A DNA stretch of 64,000 bases, taken from contig JAZNIT010000047.1 of assembly GCA_045577615.1 (NCBI GenBank), forward strand, positions 7,979 to 71,978. The letters are read 5' to 3'. A program made the position numbers and the translations under genes. Each line of letters starts with the position of its first letter. Positions within the stretch are counted from its first letter, which is position 1. A model generated the notes under the pieces. That model worked only from the letters and a program-made list of their open reading frames with translations, had not been told where the DNA came from and ran no database searches. Below are positions 41,379-50,550 of the stretch, one piece after another. The DNA comes from RGIG2206 sp045577615. Its GTDB lineage: Bacteria > Bacillota > Clostridia > Oscillospirales > Acutalibacteraceae.

Positions 41379-42341
41379 ATGAAGATACTCGTTATTTTTA
41401 CGGGTGGCACCATTGGCAGCGCTAAGTCGGGCGGATGGGTTGCACCCGACGAAAAAACCAAATATATACTTATTGACAGCTACAAAAACGCCGATGAAAA
41501 GGGCGTTGAATTTGTGGCTCGGTCTCCCTATACCATTTTGAGCGAACAGCTGTCGGGCAAGGAGTTATCTCTGCTTTGCGGCGCGGTTGCAGAGGGTATT
41601 TGCGGCGGTTTTGACGGCATTATCGTGGCCCACGGCACCGATACACTACAGTATTCTGCGGCAGCGGTGGCTTTGGCCCTGGGGGGTGACTCCATCCCCG
41701 TTGTGTTTGTATCAAGCGGTTATCCCCTTGAGGACAGTCGCGCAAACGGAAAGATTAACTTTGAGGCAGCGGTGGAATTTATACGCGCCAAAGGGGGCAA
41801 GGGCGTTTTTGTAAGCTATGCCAACAGCCTTGGCGGTGAAGTTGACATCCACCACGCTGCCCGTTGCTTGCGTCACCCTGAGCTTAGCGACAAGGTGTTT
41901 AGCCTGGGTGAGCCTTATGCCCGTTATGAAAAGGGCGTTGTTTCTCTTTGCGAGGGCTATGCTGCGCCAAAAATGGGCGAGCCCTTGGGAAAGGTAGAGT
42001 TTTGCGAAAACCCCGGCATTCTGACGGTGGCAGTTAATCCTGCCGACGGGTATAATTACTGTCTTGACGGCATCAAGGCGGTGGTGCTGCTGCCCTACCA
42101 TTCGGGCACGCTCAACACTGCAAGCAACCGCTTCGTTGATTTTTGCAGGCGCGCCAAGGAAAAGGGCATACCTGTGTTTTTGCCCGACATTCCTACGGGG
42201 GCCGCATATGAAAGTATGAAGGCATACGAGAATTTGAGCATTGTTGCCCTTCCCACTTGCACTTCGGTGGCGCTGACGGTTAAACTTTGGGCAGGTATCA
42301 GCAAGGGCGCTGACCTTGTTGATTTTGTAAAAAAGCAATGA
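41379..42341 (+). CDS. Asparaginase/glutaminase family protein
   Basis: 320 residues of the type I/II asparaginase superfamily. The N-terminal threonine motif is FTGGTIGSAKSGG and the second motif is IIVAHGTDTLQYSAAAVALA. The C-terminal domain includes VLLPYHSGTLNTAS. Expected to split asparagine (or a related amide) into aspartate and ammonia. Cytosolic. The usual Gly after FTGGTI differs slightly and the protein may have a non-standard substrate. Follows the beta-helix gene by 9 bases, probably one transcript. Confidence 0.85.
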   Translation: MKILVIFTGGTIGSAKSGGWVAPDEKTKYILIDSYKNADEKGVEFVARSPYTILSEQLSGKELSLLCGAVAEGICGGFDGIIVAHGTDTLQYSAAAVALALGGDSIPVVFVSSGYPLEDSRANGKINFEAAVEFIRAKGGKGVFVSYANSLGGEVDIHHAARCLRHPELSDKVFSLGEPYARYEKGVVSLCEGYAAPKMGEPLGKVEFCENPGILTVAVNPADGYNYCLDGIKAVVLLPYHSGTLNTASNRFVDFCRRAKEKGIPVFLPDIPTGAAYESMKAYENLSIVALPTCTSVALTVKLWAGISKGADLVDFVKKQ

Positions 42342-42367
42342 TAACTACACTACGTTTGAGGTGAAAT

Positions 42368-43246
42368 ATGAAAAAAGTGATTAAAATAATTTTTATTGTA
42401 ATTGTAGCGTTGGCGGTAATAGTTGCAGGCAGCTTTGCCTATAAAATTCTGTTTCGAAGAGCCTACAAGGGCGAGGTTGTAGCGTTGAAGGTGGGCGACA
42501 AAATAGATGACATCCGCAAGGATTTTGACCCCGCCGATTTAGGCCTTACTCTCGCATGGTCGGATGAATTTGAGGGCACCAAGCTTGACACTTCAAAGTG
42601 GGCTCCCTGCCCCAACTATGAGCGCTCCGACGGTGGCGCCAAGTGGGAGGACGAGATGATTGAGCTTGACGGCAAGGGTAACCTGCTGCTTAAGGTTGGG
42701 CTTAACAAGGATGGCAAAATTGCCTCAAGCGGTGTGCGCACTAAAACCAAGAATAATCGCACTTTGTTTGAGCAAGCCAAGGGCTATTTTGAAATACGCA
42801 CCACATTGCAGAGAATACCCGGCTATTGGTCGGCCTTTTGGCTGCTCGGTGACGGTGTAAACAGTATCGGCAACGGCGCTGTTGACGGTGCAGAGATTGA
42901 CATTTTCGAGAGCTTTGATATGAAGGGCGGACAGGTTAACCACGCACTTCATTGGGACGGATACGGTCCTGAAGGTGATGGCACCGGTGAGGTGTCGGTC
43001 AACAGAAACCTATATGATGGCGGTTTTCATACCTTCGGTTTGCTTTGGGCTGATGACGGCTATTTCTTCTATATTGACGGCAAGCTTGTTGCAACCATTG
43101 ATGAAAGCCATCCCGAATATCCCGGCGCTTGCCAAGACCCCTGCTATCTTAAAATCACCACTGAGGTGGGCTCCTGGGCAGGATATATGCTGAAAGCCTA
43201 TCTTCCCGACCATATCAAGGTTGACTATGTGAGAGTTTATAAATAA
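42368..43246 (+). CDS. Membrane-anchored GH16 endo-beta-glucanase-type hydrolase
   Basis: 292 residues. A basic start and one membrane helix (~5-26) act as signal anchor. The GH16 jelly-roll follows (~60-292), with the catalytic ExDxxE as DGAEIDIFESFD. WSAFWLLGDG and the C-terminal IKVDYVRVYK are also typical. GH16 cuts beta-1,3/1,4-glucans and related polymers. AGGTGA lies before the ATG, 26 bases after the asparaginase stop. Strong terminator after it. Confidence 0.9.
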   Translation: MKKVIKIIFIVIVALAVIVAGSFAYKILFRRAYKGEVVALKVGDKIDDIRKDFDPADLGLTLAWSDEFEGTKLDTSKWAPCPNYERSDGGAKWEDEMIELDGKGNLLLKVGLNKDGKIASSGVRTKTKNNRTLFEQAKGYFEIRTTLQRIPGYWSAFWLLGDGVNSIGNGAVDGAEIDIFESFDMKGGQVNHALHWDGYGPEGDGTGEVSVNRNLYDGGFHTFGLLWADDGYFFYIDGKLVATIDESHPEYPGACQDPCYLKITTEVGSWAGYMLKAYLPDHIKVDYVRVYK

Positions 43247-43252
43247 ACATTA

Positions 43253-43290
43253 AAAAACTGTGCAACCAAAAAAAGGTTGCACAGTTTTTT
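43253..43290 (+). terminator. Terminator after the GH16 gene
   Basis: AAAACTGTGCAACC and GGTTGCACAGTTTT around a run of A, with a T tract after it. Also usable by the convergent DUF378 gene. Confidence 0.9.
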
Positions 43291-43305
43291 GCTTTTATAA
43301 AGTGC

Positions 43306-43524
43306 TTAGCGGTTATTATCCATCTCGACACGCTCGTCGCGGTCGCGAAAGAGCAGTGAAATGCACCATACTCCCGCAAGGGCAACAAGGGTGTAGACAA
43401 TGCGGCTTAATACTGCGGTTTGTCCGCCGAAAAGCCATGCTACCAGGTCAAACCTGAAAAGGCCAATACTGCCCCAGTTGAGAGCGCCGATAATAGTTAG
43501 CACTAACGCGGTTTTGTCAAGCAT
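43306..43524 (-). CDS. DUF378 small membrane protein
   Basis: 72 residues: two membrane helices with the DUF378 pattern LVLTIIGALNWGSIGLFRFD and YTLVALAGVWCISLLF. ATG 43524 is 9 bases after AAGGAG; an in-frame TTG at 43533 is too close. The family has no assigned function. Lies downstream of the GH13 gene but reads toward the GH16 terminator. Confidence 0.85.
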   Translation of the reverse strand: MLDKTALVLTIIGALNWGSIGLFRFDLVAWLFGGQTAVLSRIVYTLVALAGVWCISLLFRDRDERVEMDNNR

Positions 43525-43581
43525 CTGTTTCAACTCCTTTTTAGTAGTTTTAACAGCTTGCTTTTTATTTATTCTTTAATT

Positions 43582-45384
43582 TTAAATTTTTTCAATAATC
43601 CATCCGTTGGGGGCAACCATATAGGTAGTGCCTTCAAATTCTACGGCTTGCTCGGCTCCATCTCGGTTGACGGCCACAAGCATGCGGCTGTCACCCTTTT
43701 GACGAAGGTAGGCAAAAACTCCCTCTTTTGCATTAATGGTGGTGAAGCTGCCGCCTGCAAAGGCTTTTTCTTTGCGAAGCTGACCTAATTTTTTGTAAAA
43801 TTCAATGAGGTTTGCATCCTCTTTGCCCCAAGGGTATCCCATTCGGTTGAAGGGGTCGCGCAGACCCTCACAGCCTGCCTCGTCCCCATAGTAAAGGGAT
43901 GGGATGCCCGGCAAGGTGTACTGAAGCACAGCAGCAAGTCGAAGGAGAGCCTTGCCTCGCTCTACCTGATGGTCGGCAAGCTGTACCGACGATTGTCCCT
44001 CACGGTTAAGGCTCAAGGGAGCGCCGCCCAGCACCGACAAAATTCGCTCGGTGTCGTGGGTGCCGATATGGTTCATCATACTGTTAAGAGCAGGGGTGGG
44101 ATAGTTACATATTATTCCCTCCACCACATCCTTGATGGCGGCGGCATCACCGCCTCGCAAAAAGTCAATGATGGCCGTTCTGAAGGGGTAATTCATAACC
44201 GAATCAAGCTGCTTGCCAAGCAAGAAGCGGCGACGACCGCCGTGGCTGATTTTGTTGGAGGCATCCTCCCACACCTCGCCAAGAAGGAAGGCGTCGGGCT
44301 TTTCGGCCTTAATGGCAGCGCGGACACTGTCTAAAAAGCAGTCGGGCAATTCGTCGGCAACATCGAGTCGCCAGCCCGATGCACCAAGGCGCAGCCAATG
44401 GCGCAGGACGCCATTTTCACCGCAGATAAAGTCGGTGAAGGAGGTATCCTCCTCTACCGTTTCGGGGAGTGAGGGAACGCCCCACCAGCAGCTGCATTTG
44501 TCGGGCCAGCGGTCAAATTTGAACCAGCTTGACCACTTTGAACTTTGGGAATTATATGCGCCGTCATCTTCATAGCGGCGGTATTTGTTGAAATAGCGGC
44601 TGTCATCACCCGTGTGGGAAAAGACGCCGTCGAGAATTATGGCAATGCCATACTTTTCAGCCTCTTGGCAGAGCATAACAAAGTCGGCCTCTGTGCCAAG
44701 AGAGGGGTCGATTTTCATATAATCGGCAGTGTTGTAGCGGTGGTTGGAATGGGCCTCAAAAATGGGGTTGAGATATATCATTGTGACGCCCAAAGATGCG
44801 ATGTAGGGCAGTTTTTGAATGATGCCCTGCAAGTCACCGCCGTAGTAATCGTTGCACAAGGAATAGGCTCCGTTGTTTTGCCGCCAGGCAGGCTGTGAAT
44901 ACCAATCAGTGACCATATAGCGGTCGTCGGGAACATTCTGCTTGGGAGTGCCTGAATTGTAAAAGCGGTCGGGGAAAATTTGATAAATAAGGCCGCCGCT
45001 GTACTTTTCGGGCACGGTAAAATCGGCATCGTAAACGGTAAGCTGCCACTCCTGACCGCGGTCGGTTATATCACCCTTGCCCTCACCCACTCTGGTGATG
45101 ACGTTGCGCCGCCAGTTGCCCTCGAACTCAAAGCTGTACCAATACAAATCGGCCTTGGGAGGAGTAAAATCGGCCACCCAGCGGTTGAACACGCCGTTGA
45201 CCTTTTCTTGCCACACCATAGGCACCCAACAATACTGCTCGCTGTCGGCACGGATTTTAAGCCAGGCGTCGCAGCAGTTGCATCCGTCGTGCAACAAAAG
45301 CGAAAAACGCAGACCGTCACCCGCTTTTACGGGGACAGTCTGCGAAATATAAAACGTTGAACGGTTGTCAAACACCTCGTTCAT
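43582..45384 (-). CDS. GH13 alpha-amylase-family enzyme (neopullulanase/maltogenic type)
   Basis: 600 residues: an N-terminal carbohydrate-binding-like domain (~1-125), a (beta/alpha)8 barrel and a C-terminal beta domain. Catalytic residues: Asp in GWRLDVADELPD, Glu in LLGEVWED and Asp in NHIGTHDTERI. It cuts alpha-1,4 or 1,6 bonds in malto-oligosaccharides or glycogen fragments. There is no signal peptide. The ATG overlaps the stop of glgP (TAATG), so the two enzymes are made together for intracellular glycogen or maltodextrin breakdown. Confidence 0.92.
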   Translation of the reverse strand: MNEVFDNRSTFYISQTVPVKAGDGLRFSLLLHDGCNCCDAWLKIRADSEQYCWVPMVWQEKVNGVFNRWVADFTPPKADLYWYSFEFEGNWRRNVITRVGEGKGDITDRGQEWQLTVYDADFTVPEKYSGGLIYQIFPDRFYNSGTPKQNVPDDRYMVTDWYSQPAWRQNNGAYSLCNDYYGGDLQGIIQKLPYIASLGVTMIYLNPIFEAHSNHRYNTADYMKIDPSLGTEADFVMLCQEAEKYGIAIILDGVFSHTGDDSRYFNKYRRYEDDGAYNSQSSKWSSWFKFDRWPDKCSCWWGVPSLPETVEEDTSFTDFICGENGVLRHWLRLGASGWRLDVADELPDCFLDSVRAAIKAEKPDAFLLGEVWEDASNKISHGGRRRFLLGKQLDSVMNYPFRTAIIDFLRGGDAAAIKDVVEGIICNYPTPALNSMMNHIGTHDTERILSVLGGAPLSLNREGQSSVQLADHQVERGKALLRLAAVLQYTLPGIPSLYYGDEAGCEGLRDPFNRMGYPWGKEDANLIEFYKKLGQLRKEKAFAGGSFTTINAKEGVFAYLRQKGDSRMLVAVNRDGAEQAVEFEGTTYMVAPNGWIIEKI

Positions 45385-47792
45385 TATCGGTCAACCTTTT
45401 TCAAATTCCAAATGTCGCGGCTGTAATCCTCAATCAATCGGTCGATGGAGAAGCGGCCTGCATTGGCTATATTTTTAAGGGACATCTGTGACCAGCGTGT
45501 CTTGTCGGTGTAAAGCTCGCTTGCTTTGGCCTGTGCGTTGCAATAGTCGGCAAAGTCGGCAAGCACCATATAGTGGTCAAAATTCAGCAGGTTATCGGCG
45601 ATTGCACCAAAGCTTACACCGTCGAAGTCGCGGCGCATAAAGTCAACTGCCTCGCGGATGACAGGGTTGTTGTTATAATAATCGCCGGGGCGGTAGCCCT
45701 GTGCACGAAGTCGGTCAACCTCGTGAGCAAGCATACCGAAAATGATGATGTTATCGTCACCCACGGCCTCGTGAATTTCTACGTTTGCGCCATCCTCGGT
45801 ACCCAAAGTAACGGCACCGTTGAGCATAAGTTTCATATTGCCTGTGCCCGATGCCTCGGTGCCTGCAAGAGAAATCTGCTCGCTGATATCGGCGGCAGGC
45901 ATAAGAATTTCGGCCATAGTTACGCGGTAATCCTCAACATAGATTACGCGAAGCTTTTCTCTTACCTGAGGGTCGGCATCAATCATCTTGCCAAGCTTGC
46001 AGATAAACTGAATAATCTGCTTGGCAAGGAAGTAGCCCGACGCGGCCTTTGCACCGAAAATGTAGGTTTTGGGGGTAAAGGGGGCGTTGGGATTGTTTTT
46101 GATAAAGAGGTAGTCGCTGACGATGTGCAAAGCGTTTAGATGCTGACGCTTGTATTCGTGCAGGCGCTTAACCTGAACGTCGAAAATACTGTCCAAATTA
46201 ACGGTGCCGTAGCCTGCGCCCTTAAGATAATTGGCGAAGCGCTGCTTGTTTTGGCGCTTGATTTCGCCGAGCTTTTGAAGCACTGCTGCATCGTCGGCAT
46301 AGTTGTTAAGTTTGGCAATTTTGGGAAGGTCAAGCACAAAGCCGTCGCCAATAAGCTCCTTGAGGAACTTGGTAAGCTCGGGGTTTGACTGACAAAGCCA
46401 GCGGCGGTGAGCAATGCCGTTGGTTACGTTGGTGAACTTTTCAGGCATCAGTGAATAGAAATCGCTGAAAACAGAATCCTTAAGAATATCACTGTGCAAG
46501 CGTGATACACCGTTGACCTTGTGACCTGCGGCAACCGAGAGGCTGGCCATTTTGATCACGCCCGACTCAACAATGGCGGTGCGTGCAGAAAGGCCCCAGT
46601 CACCTGTCTGTGCGATAACCTTATCACGGAAGCGACGGTCAATCTCTTTAGTAATCTGATAGATTCGGGGCAGACGGTGACGGAACATATCCTCACCCCA
46701 GCACTCCAGCGCTTCCTTCATAACGGTGTGGTTGGTGTAGGCCAAGGTGCGTGATACAATGCTCCAGGCATCGTCCCAAGTGTAGCCGCACTCGTCAAGC
46801 ATAAGGCGCATAAGCTCGGGCACACAAAGGGCAGGGTGGGTATCGTTGATATGGATAGCAACCTTTTCGGGAAGGTTGTCGAGGGTGCCGTATTTTTCAA
46901 GATGGCGGCGAACAATATCCTGCACAGAGGCGCTGACAAGGAAGTATTGCTGACGCAGACGGAGTGACTTGCCCTCGGCGTGGTTGTCGGCAGGATAAAG
47001 CACCTTGCTGATAACCTCGGCCATTGCATTTTGCTCAACGGCGCGCAGATAGCTGCCCTCGTTGAAAAGCTGCATATCGAAGCCGGGAGCACTTGCCTTC
47101 CACAAACGAAGAACGCTGACGGCGTGACCGTCCTTACCTGCAATCATCATATCGCAGGGGATGGCCAACACCTCGGTGGGGTTGCGATGCTCGATATGGT
47201 GGAAGCCGTGCTCGTCCCACCATTCGTCAACGTGGCCGTCGAACTGCACCTTTACGGCAAGCTCGGAATGGGTTTCAAACCAAACGTCGCCGCCGGGAAG
47301 CCAAAAATCGGGCATTTCGGTCTGCCAGCCGTCCACCAGCTTTTGACGAAAAATGCCAAACTCGTATTTGATGGAGTAGCCCATTGCAGGATACTCGCCT
47401 GTTGCAAGGCCGTCCATAATGCAGGCGGCAAGTCGGCCAAGGCCGCCGTTGCCAAGGCCTGCGTCGGGCTCTAAATCGTAAAGCTTTTCAAGTTTGACGC
47501 CCATACGCTTGAGGGCAGAGGCAAAGGTGGATTCAAGATTAAGGTTGTAAAGGGTGTTTTTTAGGGAGCGGCCGAGCAAAAACTCCATACACATATAGCA
47601 AACCTGCTTTTTCTCTTGCTGGTCTGCCTTGGCTTCGAAGTTGGCACGAATGCCATTCATTATATCAACCAAAGCCATAACGGTGGCTTTATAAAAAACC
47701 TCGTCTGACGCATTTTCGGGAAGTACACCGAAATTATGTGAAAGCTTGGCTTTGATAAGATCCGTTGCATCGGCAATCTTCATTTTGCTCAT
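45384..47792 (-). CDS. glgP: Glycogen/alpha-glucan phosphorylase
   Basis: 802 residues, the standard length of bacterial GT35 phosphorylases. Releases glucose-1-phosphate from alpha-1,4-glucans with pyridoxal phosphate, held by the Lys in EASGTGNMKLMLNGAVTLGT. Other marks are LGNGGLGRLAACIMDGLAT and the VKRLHEYKRQHLN motif. First gene of a two-gene unit with the GH13 enzyme. Promoter at 47834-47862. The ribosome site is weak. Confidence 0.96.
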   Translation of the reverse strand: MSKMKIADATDLIKAKLSHNFGVLPENASDEVFYKATVMALVDIMNGIRANFEAKADQQEKKQVCYMCMEFLLGRSLKNTLYNLNLESTFASALKRMGVKLEKLYDLEPDAGLGNGGLGRLAACIMDGLATGEYPAMGYSIKYEFGIFRQKLVDGWQTEMPDFWLPGGDVWFETHSELAVKVQFDGHVDEWWDEHGFHHIEHRNPTEVLAIPCDMMIAGKDGHAVSVLRLWKASAPGFDMQLFNEGSYLRAVEQNAMAEVISKVLYPADNHAEGKSLRLRQQYFLVSASVQDIVRRHLEKYGTLDNLPEKVAIHINDTHPALCVPELMRLMLDECGYTWDDAWSIVSRTLAYTNHTVMKEALECWGEDMFRHRLPRIYQITKEIDRRFRDKVIAQTGDWGLSARTAIVESGVIKMASLSVAAGHKVNGVSRLHSDILKDSVFSDFYSLMPEKFTNVTNGIAHRRWLCQSNPELTKFLKELIGDGFVLDLPKIAKLNNYADDAAVLQKLGEIKRQNKQRFANYLKGAGYGTVNLDSIFDVQVKRLHEYKRQHLNALHIVSDYLFIKNNPNAPFTPKTYIFGAKAASGYFLAKQIIQFICKLGKMIDADPQVREKLRVIYVEDYRVTMAEILMPAADISEQISLAGTEASGTGNMKLMLNGAVTLGTEDGANVEIHEAVGDDNIIIFGMLAHEVDRLRAQGYRPGDYYNNNPVIREAVDFMRRDFDGVSFGAIADNLLNFDHYMVLADFADYCNAQAKASELYTDKTRWSQMSLKNIANAGRFSIDRLIEDYSRDIWNLKKVDR

Positions 47793-47833
47793 AGTTTAAT
47801 CACTTTACCTTTCGTTGCTTTGATTATATATAA

Positions 47834-47862
47834 ATAATACTACATTTTAATCAAAATATCAA
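47834..47862 (-). promoter_or_regulatory. Promoter of glgP
   Basis: Minus-strand TTGATA (47857-47862), a 17-base spacer and TATTAT (47834-47839). The rest of the AT-rich divergent gap 47863-48021 shows no clear operator. Confidence 0.65.
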
Positions 47863-48021
47863 GTGCCAAAATTGGGGTTGTTTTTAGCTAAAATAACTAT
47901 TTTTTCAACAATTATGCTTTCTTTGTTGATGGTTTTTGTGAAATGTATACATAAATCGTATGTTTTAGGCTTGTAACAATTTGGTTTTTTATTTTTTTTG
48001 CATTTTTGCAAAGATTTGTTA

Positions 48022-48050
48022 TTGAATTAGGGACGGCTTTGTGTTATACT
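48022..48050 (+). promoter_or_regulatory. Promoter of degV-ymdB
   Basis: TTGAAT (48022-48027), a 17-base spacer and TATACT (48045-48050), about 40 bases before the ATG. Confidence 0.65.
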
Positions 48051-48091
48051 CTATAATGTGTGGTTTTATAGAAAAACGGAGGATATGAAAT

Positions 48092-48952
48092 ATGAGCAAA
48101 AAAGTTAAAATCAGTTGCGACAGCACTGTTGATCTTCCCATTGAACTTATTGAAAAATATCAACTCACCATAAATCCTATGCCCGTTGTTATCGATGGCA
48201 AAACCTTGCGCGACGGCGTTGATGCTAAGCCTGCAGATTTGTTCGCTTACACCAAGTCTACCGGCAAGTTGGCTACCACCTCGGCCCCTAACACCGAGGA
48301 TTATACACAGCTTTTCAGCAACCTTACTGCTGACGGCAGCGAGATAGTTCACTTCCCCATCGGCTCCGGCTTCTCGGGCTCATACAACTTTGCCCGTCTT
48401 GCCGCTTTGGAGATGGAGGGTGTTTATGTGGTTGACACCAAAAATCTTTCTACCGGTATTGCTTTGCTTGTGCTTAAAGCTGCCGAAATGGCAGAGGCAG
48501 GCGCAAGCGCTGCAGAGATTGCCGCTATGGTTGATGAAACCGCTCCTTACGTTGATGCTTCTTTCGTTATCGATAATCTTGAGTTTTTGCACAAGGGTGG
48601 CCGTTGCTCATCGGTTGCAATGCTTGGCGCAAACGTACTCAAGCTTAAGCCCTGCATCGAGGTTACCGACGGTGCTATGGCCGTTGGCAAAAAGTATCGC
48701 GGCAAGTATAGCGACGTTTTGCTCACCTATGCAAAGGAGCGTCTTGAAAACATCGACGACATCGATACCAAGCGTATTTTTGTAACCCACACCTGTCAGG
48801 ACGAGGCTCTTGCTTTGTCGGTTTACGATTACGTTAAATCCTTGGGCAAGTTTGACGAGGTTATTATGTCCACCGCTGGCTGCACTATATCCGCTCACTG
48901 CGGCCCCAACACCTTGGGCGTGCTTTATATTGGTAAAAATCCCAAGGCATGA
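48092..48952 (+). CDS. DegV family fatty-acid-binding protein
   Basis: 286 residues, two-domain DegV fold that holds a fatty acid. Marks: KISCDSTVDLPIELIEKYQL at the start, TTSAPNTEDY, FPIGSGFSGSYNFA, LEFLHKGGRCS and SAHCGPNTLGVLYIG at the end. By family knowledge some members (FakB) deliver fatty acids to the kinase FakA; no fakA gene is here. Last codons overlap the ymdB start (ATGA). Confidence 0.93.
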   Translation: MSKKVKISCDSTVDLPIELIEKYQLTINPMPVVIDGKTLRDGVDAKPADLFAYTKSTGKLATTSAPNTEDYTQLFSNLTADGSEIVHFPIGSGFSGSYNFARLAALEMEGVYVVDTKNLSTGIALLVLKAAEMAEAGASAAEIAAMVDETAPYVDASFVIDNLEFLHKGGRCSSVAMLGANVLKLKPCIEVTDGAMAVGKKYRGKYSDVLLTYAKERLENIDDIDTKRIFVTHTCQDEALALSVYDYVKSLGKFDEVIMSTAGCTISAHCGPNTLGVLYIGKNPKA

Positions 48953-49722
48953 ACATTCTCTGTATAGGCGACGTTGTTGGCAGCGCAGGCTGTGAAATGC
49001 TCAAAGCCAAGCTGCCCATAATTAAGCGCAACTACGGAATTGACGCTGTTATCGCTAACGGCGAAAATTCTGCCGACGGCAACGGCATTTCTGCCCAATC
49101 GGCCGTCGAAATATTTGACGCAGGGGTTGACGTTATAACAGGCGGCAACCACTCCTTAAGGCAAAACTCTGCCTGGCATCTGCACGAGGATAACCCCTTT
49201 GTGCTGCGCCCTGCCAATATGCCCGACGCGGCACCCGGCAGTGGCTATGCCTTGGTGGATTTTGGCTTTACCAAAATGGCTGTTATCAGCCTGCTCGGCA
49301 ACGTTTATCTCGAACCTATGCACTGCCCGTTCGAGACGGCCGACCGCTTGATAGAGCGGGCAAAGGCTGACGGTGCATCTATCATTGGGGTGGATATTCA
49401 CGCTGAGGCCACGGCAGAGAAAAAGGCACTTGCCTTTTATCTTGACGGCAGGGCAAGCTTTGTGTTCGGCACCCACACCCACGTGCAGACAAGTGACTGT
49501 CAGGTTTTGCCGCAAGGCACGGGATTTATAACCGACCTTGGTATGACAGGGCCTTATCTGTCGGTGCTTGGTGTTAAGCCCGAGCTGTCCATTCGCAAAA
49601 TTAAGGATAAGCTGCCCGTGCGCTTTGCCAATGCCGAAGGGGAAAGTATCCTTGAGGGCTGCATCTTTTCGGTTGACCGCAAGGGCAATTGTGAAAAAGC
49701 TGAAAGCATCAGAATTTTTTAG
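48949..49722 (+). CDS. ymdB: YmdB-type metallophosphoesterase (2',3'-cyclic nucleotide phosphodiesterase)
   Basis: 257 residues of the TIGR00282/YmdB family. Metal-binding residues: Asp in LCIGDVVGSAG, Asn-Gly-Glu-Asn in VIANGENSADG, ITGGNHSL, VDIHAEATAEKKAL and FVFGTHTHVQTSD. In B. subtilis YmdB influences biofilm and sporulation decisions and hydrolyses cyclic nucleotides. Overlaps degV by 4 bases. Confidence 0.92.
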   Translation: MNILCIGDVVGSAGCEMLKAKLPIIKRNYGIDAVIANGENSADGNGISAQSAVEIFDAGVDVITGGNHSLRQNSAWHLHEDNPFVLRPANMPDAAPGSGYALVDFGFTKMAVISLLGNVYLEPMHCPFETADRLIERAKADGASIIGVDIHAEATAEKKALAFYLDGRASFVFGTHTHVQTSDCQVLPQGTGFITDLGMTGPYLSVLGVKPELSIRKIKDKLPVRFANAEGESILEGCIFSVDRKGNCEKAESIRIF

Positions 49723-49785
49723 GAAGTGCCCTTTAAAATATATTTGTTAATTGTACTTACAATTTTTTAAACGGAGGTTGTTTTA

Positions 49786-50550
49786 GTGAACAGAGAAATT
49801 ACCTTGATGGATTTCTTCAGATTTGTGCTCAGCAAAATGAAGCTAATCCTCATCTTCGGCTGTGCGGCAGCCATTATTGCGGCAGGATTTACCATTGCCA
49901 CCGCAAAAACATCTTACAACTACACCGGCTCGTTTATCGTTGACCCCTTCAGCAACGTTGACGAAAGCTATACATCAAACAATGTATACAACGAGTTGTC
50001 TATTTCCCGCTCTATTATCCCCTCTCTTGTTGAGTTGCTTGAGAGAAAAGACTTTGCGGGCAAGGTTGCAAAGGTTGTTAACAAAAAAATGAAGAAGTAC
50101 GAAACCAACATAGAAGCAAGCTACATCATCAACAACACCCGTTTCATCACCAGTGAGGATTCGTTGATGATTGACTTCAGATGCACCTCTTCAAGCAAAG
50201 AGCTGGCATACACCATTGCCGACACCATTTCGGAGTTGGCACCTCAATATGTTTCGTCCAAATTCAACCGCACCAATCTTAACACAGTTGAGACCGTCTC
50301 TAAAGATGAGTTTGGTACTTCCAAAACCGATTTTAAGGTTTGGGCTGTGGTTGCGTTCTTTATTGCAGCAGTTATGACTACCCTTGTTTCGCTGGTTGTT
50401 GAGTTACTTGACAATCGCATCAAGACGGTCGAGGACGTTACAGAGCACTTTGAATATCCCATTTTGGGAACTATCCCCAATTTTTACAGCCACACCAAGA
50501 AGGAGGGTTATTATGGCAAGCCTGAAACGAAAAAAACCGAGTCAAAGTAA
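49786..50550 (+). CDS. Wzz-type chain-length / tyrosine kinase activator protein
   Basis: 254 residues with two membrane helices (~22-44 and ~188-208) enclosing an outer coiled domain, the layout of CapA/YveK/Wzz proteins. Starts with GTG at 49786 after ACGGAGG. The C-terminal cytoplasmic tail (~210-254) is the part that activates the separate kinase in Bacillota. The kinase gene overlaps by 38 bases. No glycosyltransferase or flippase genes follow, so its usual polysaccharide role is uncertain here. Confidence 0.85.
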   Translation: MNREITLMDFFRFVLSKMKLILIFGCAAAIIAAGFTIATAKTSYNYTGSFIVDPFSNVDESYTSNNVYNELSISRSIIPSLVELLERKDFAGKVAKVVNKKMKKYETNIEASYIINNTRFITSEDSLMIDFRCTSSSKELAYTIADTISELAPQYVSSKFNRTNLNTVETVSKDEFGTSKTDFKVWAVVAFFIAAVMTTLVSLVVELLDNRIKTVEDVTEHFEYPILGTIPNFYSHTKKEGYYGKPETKKTESK

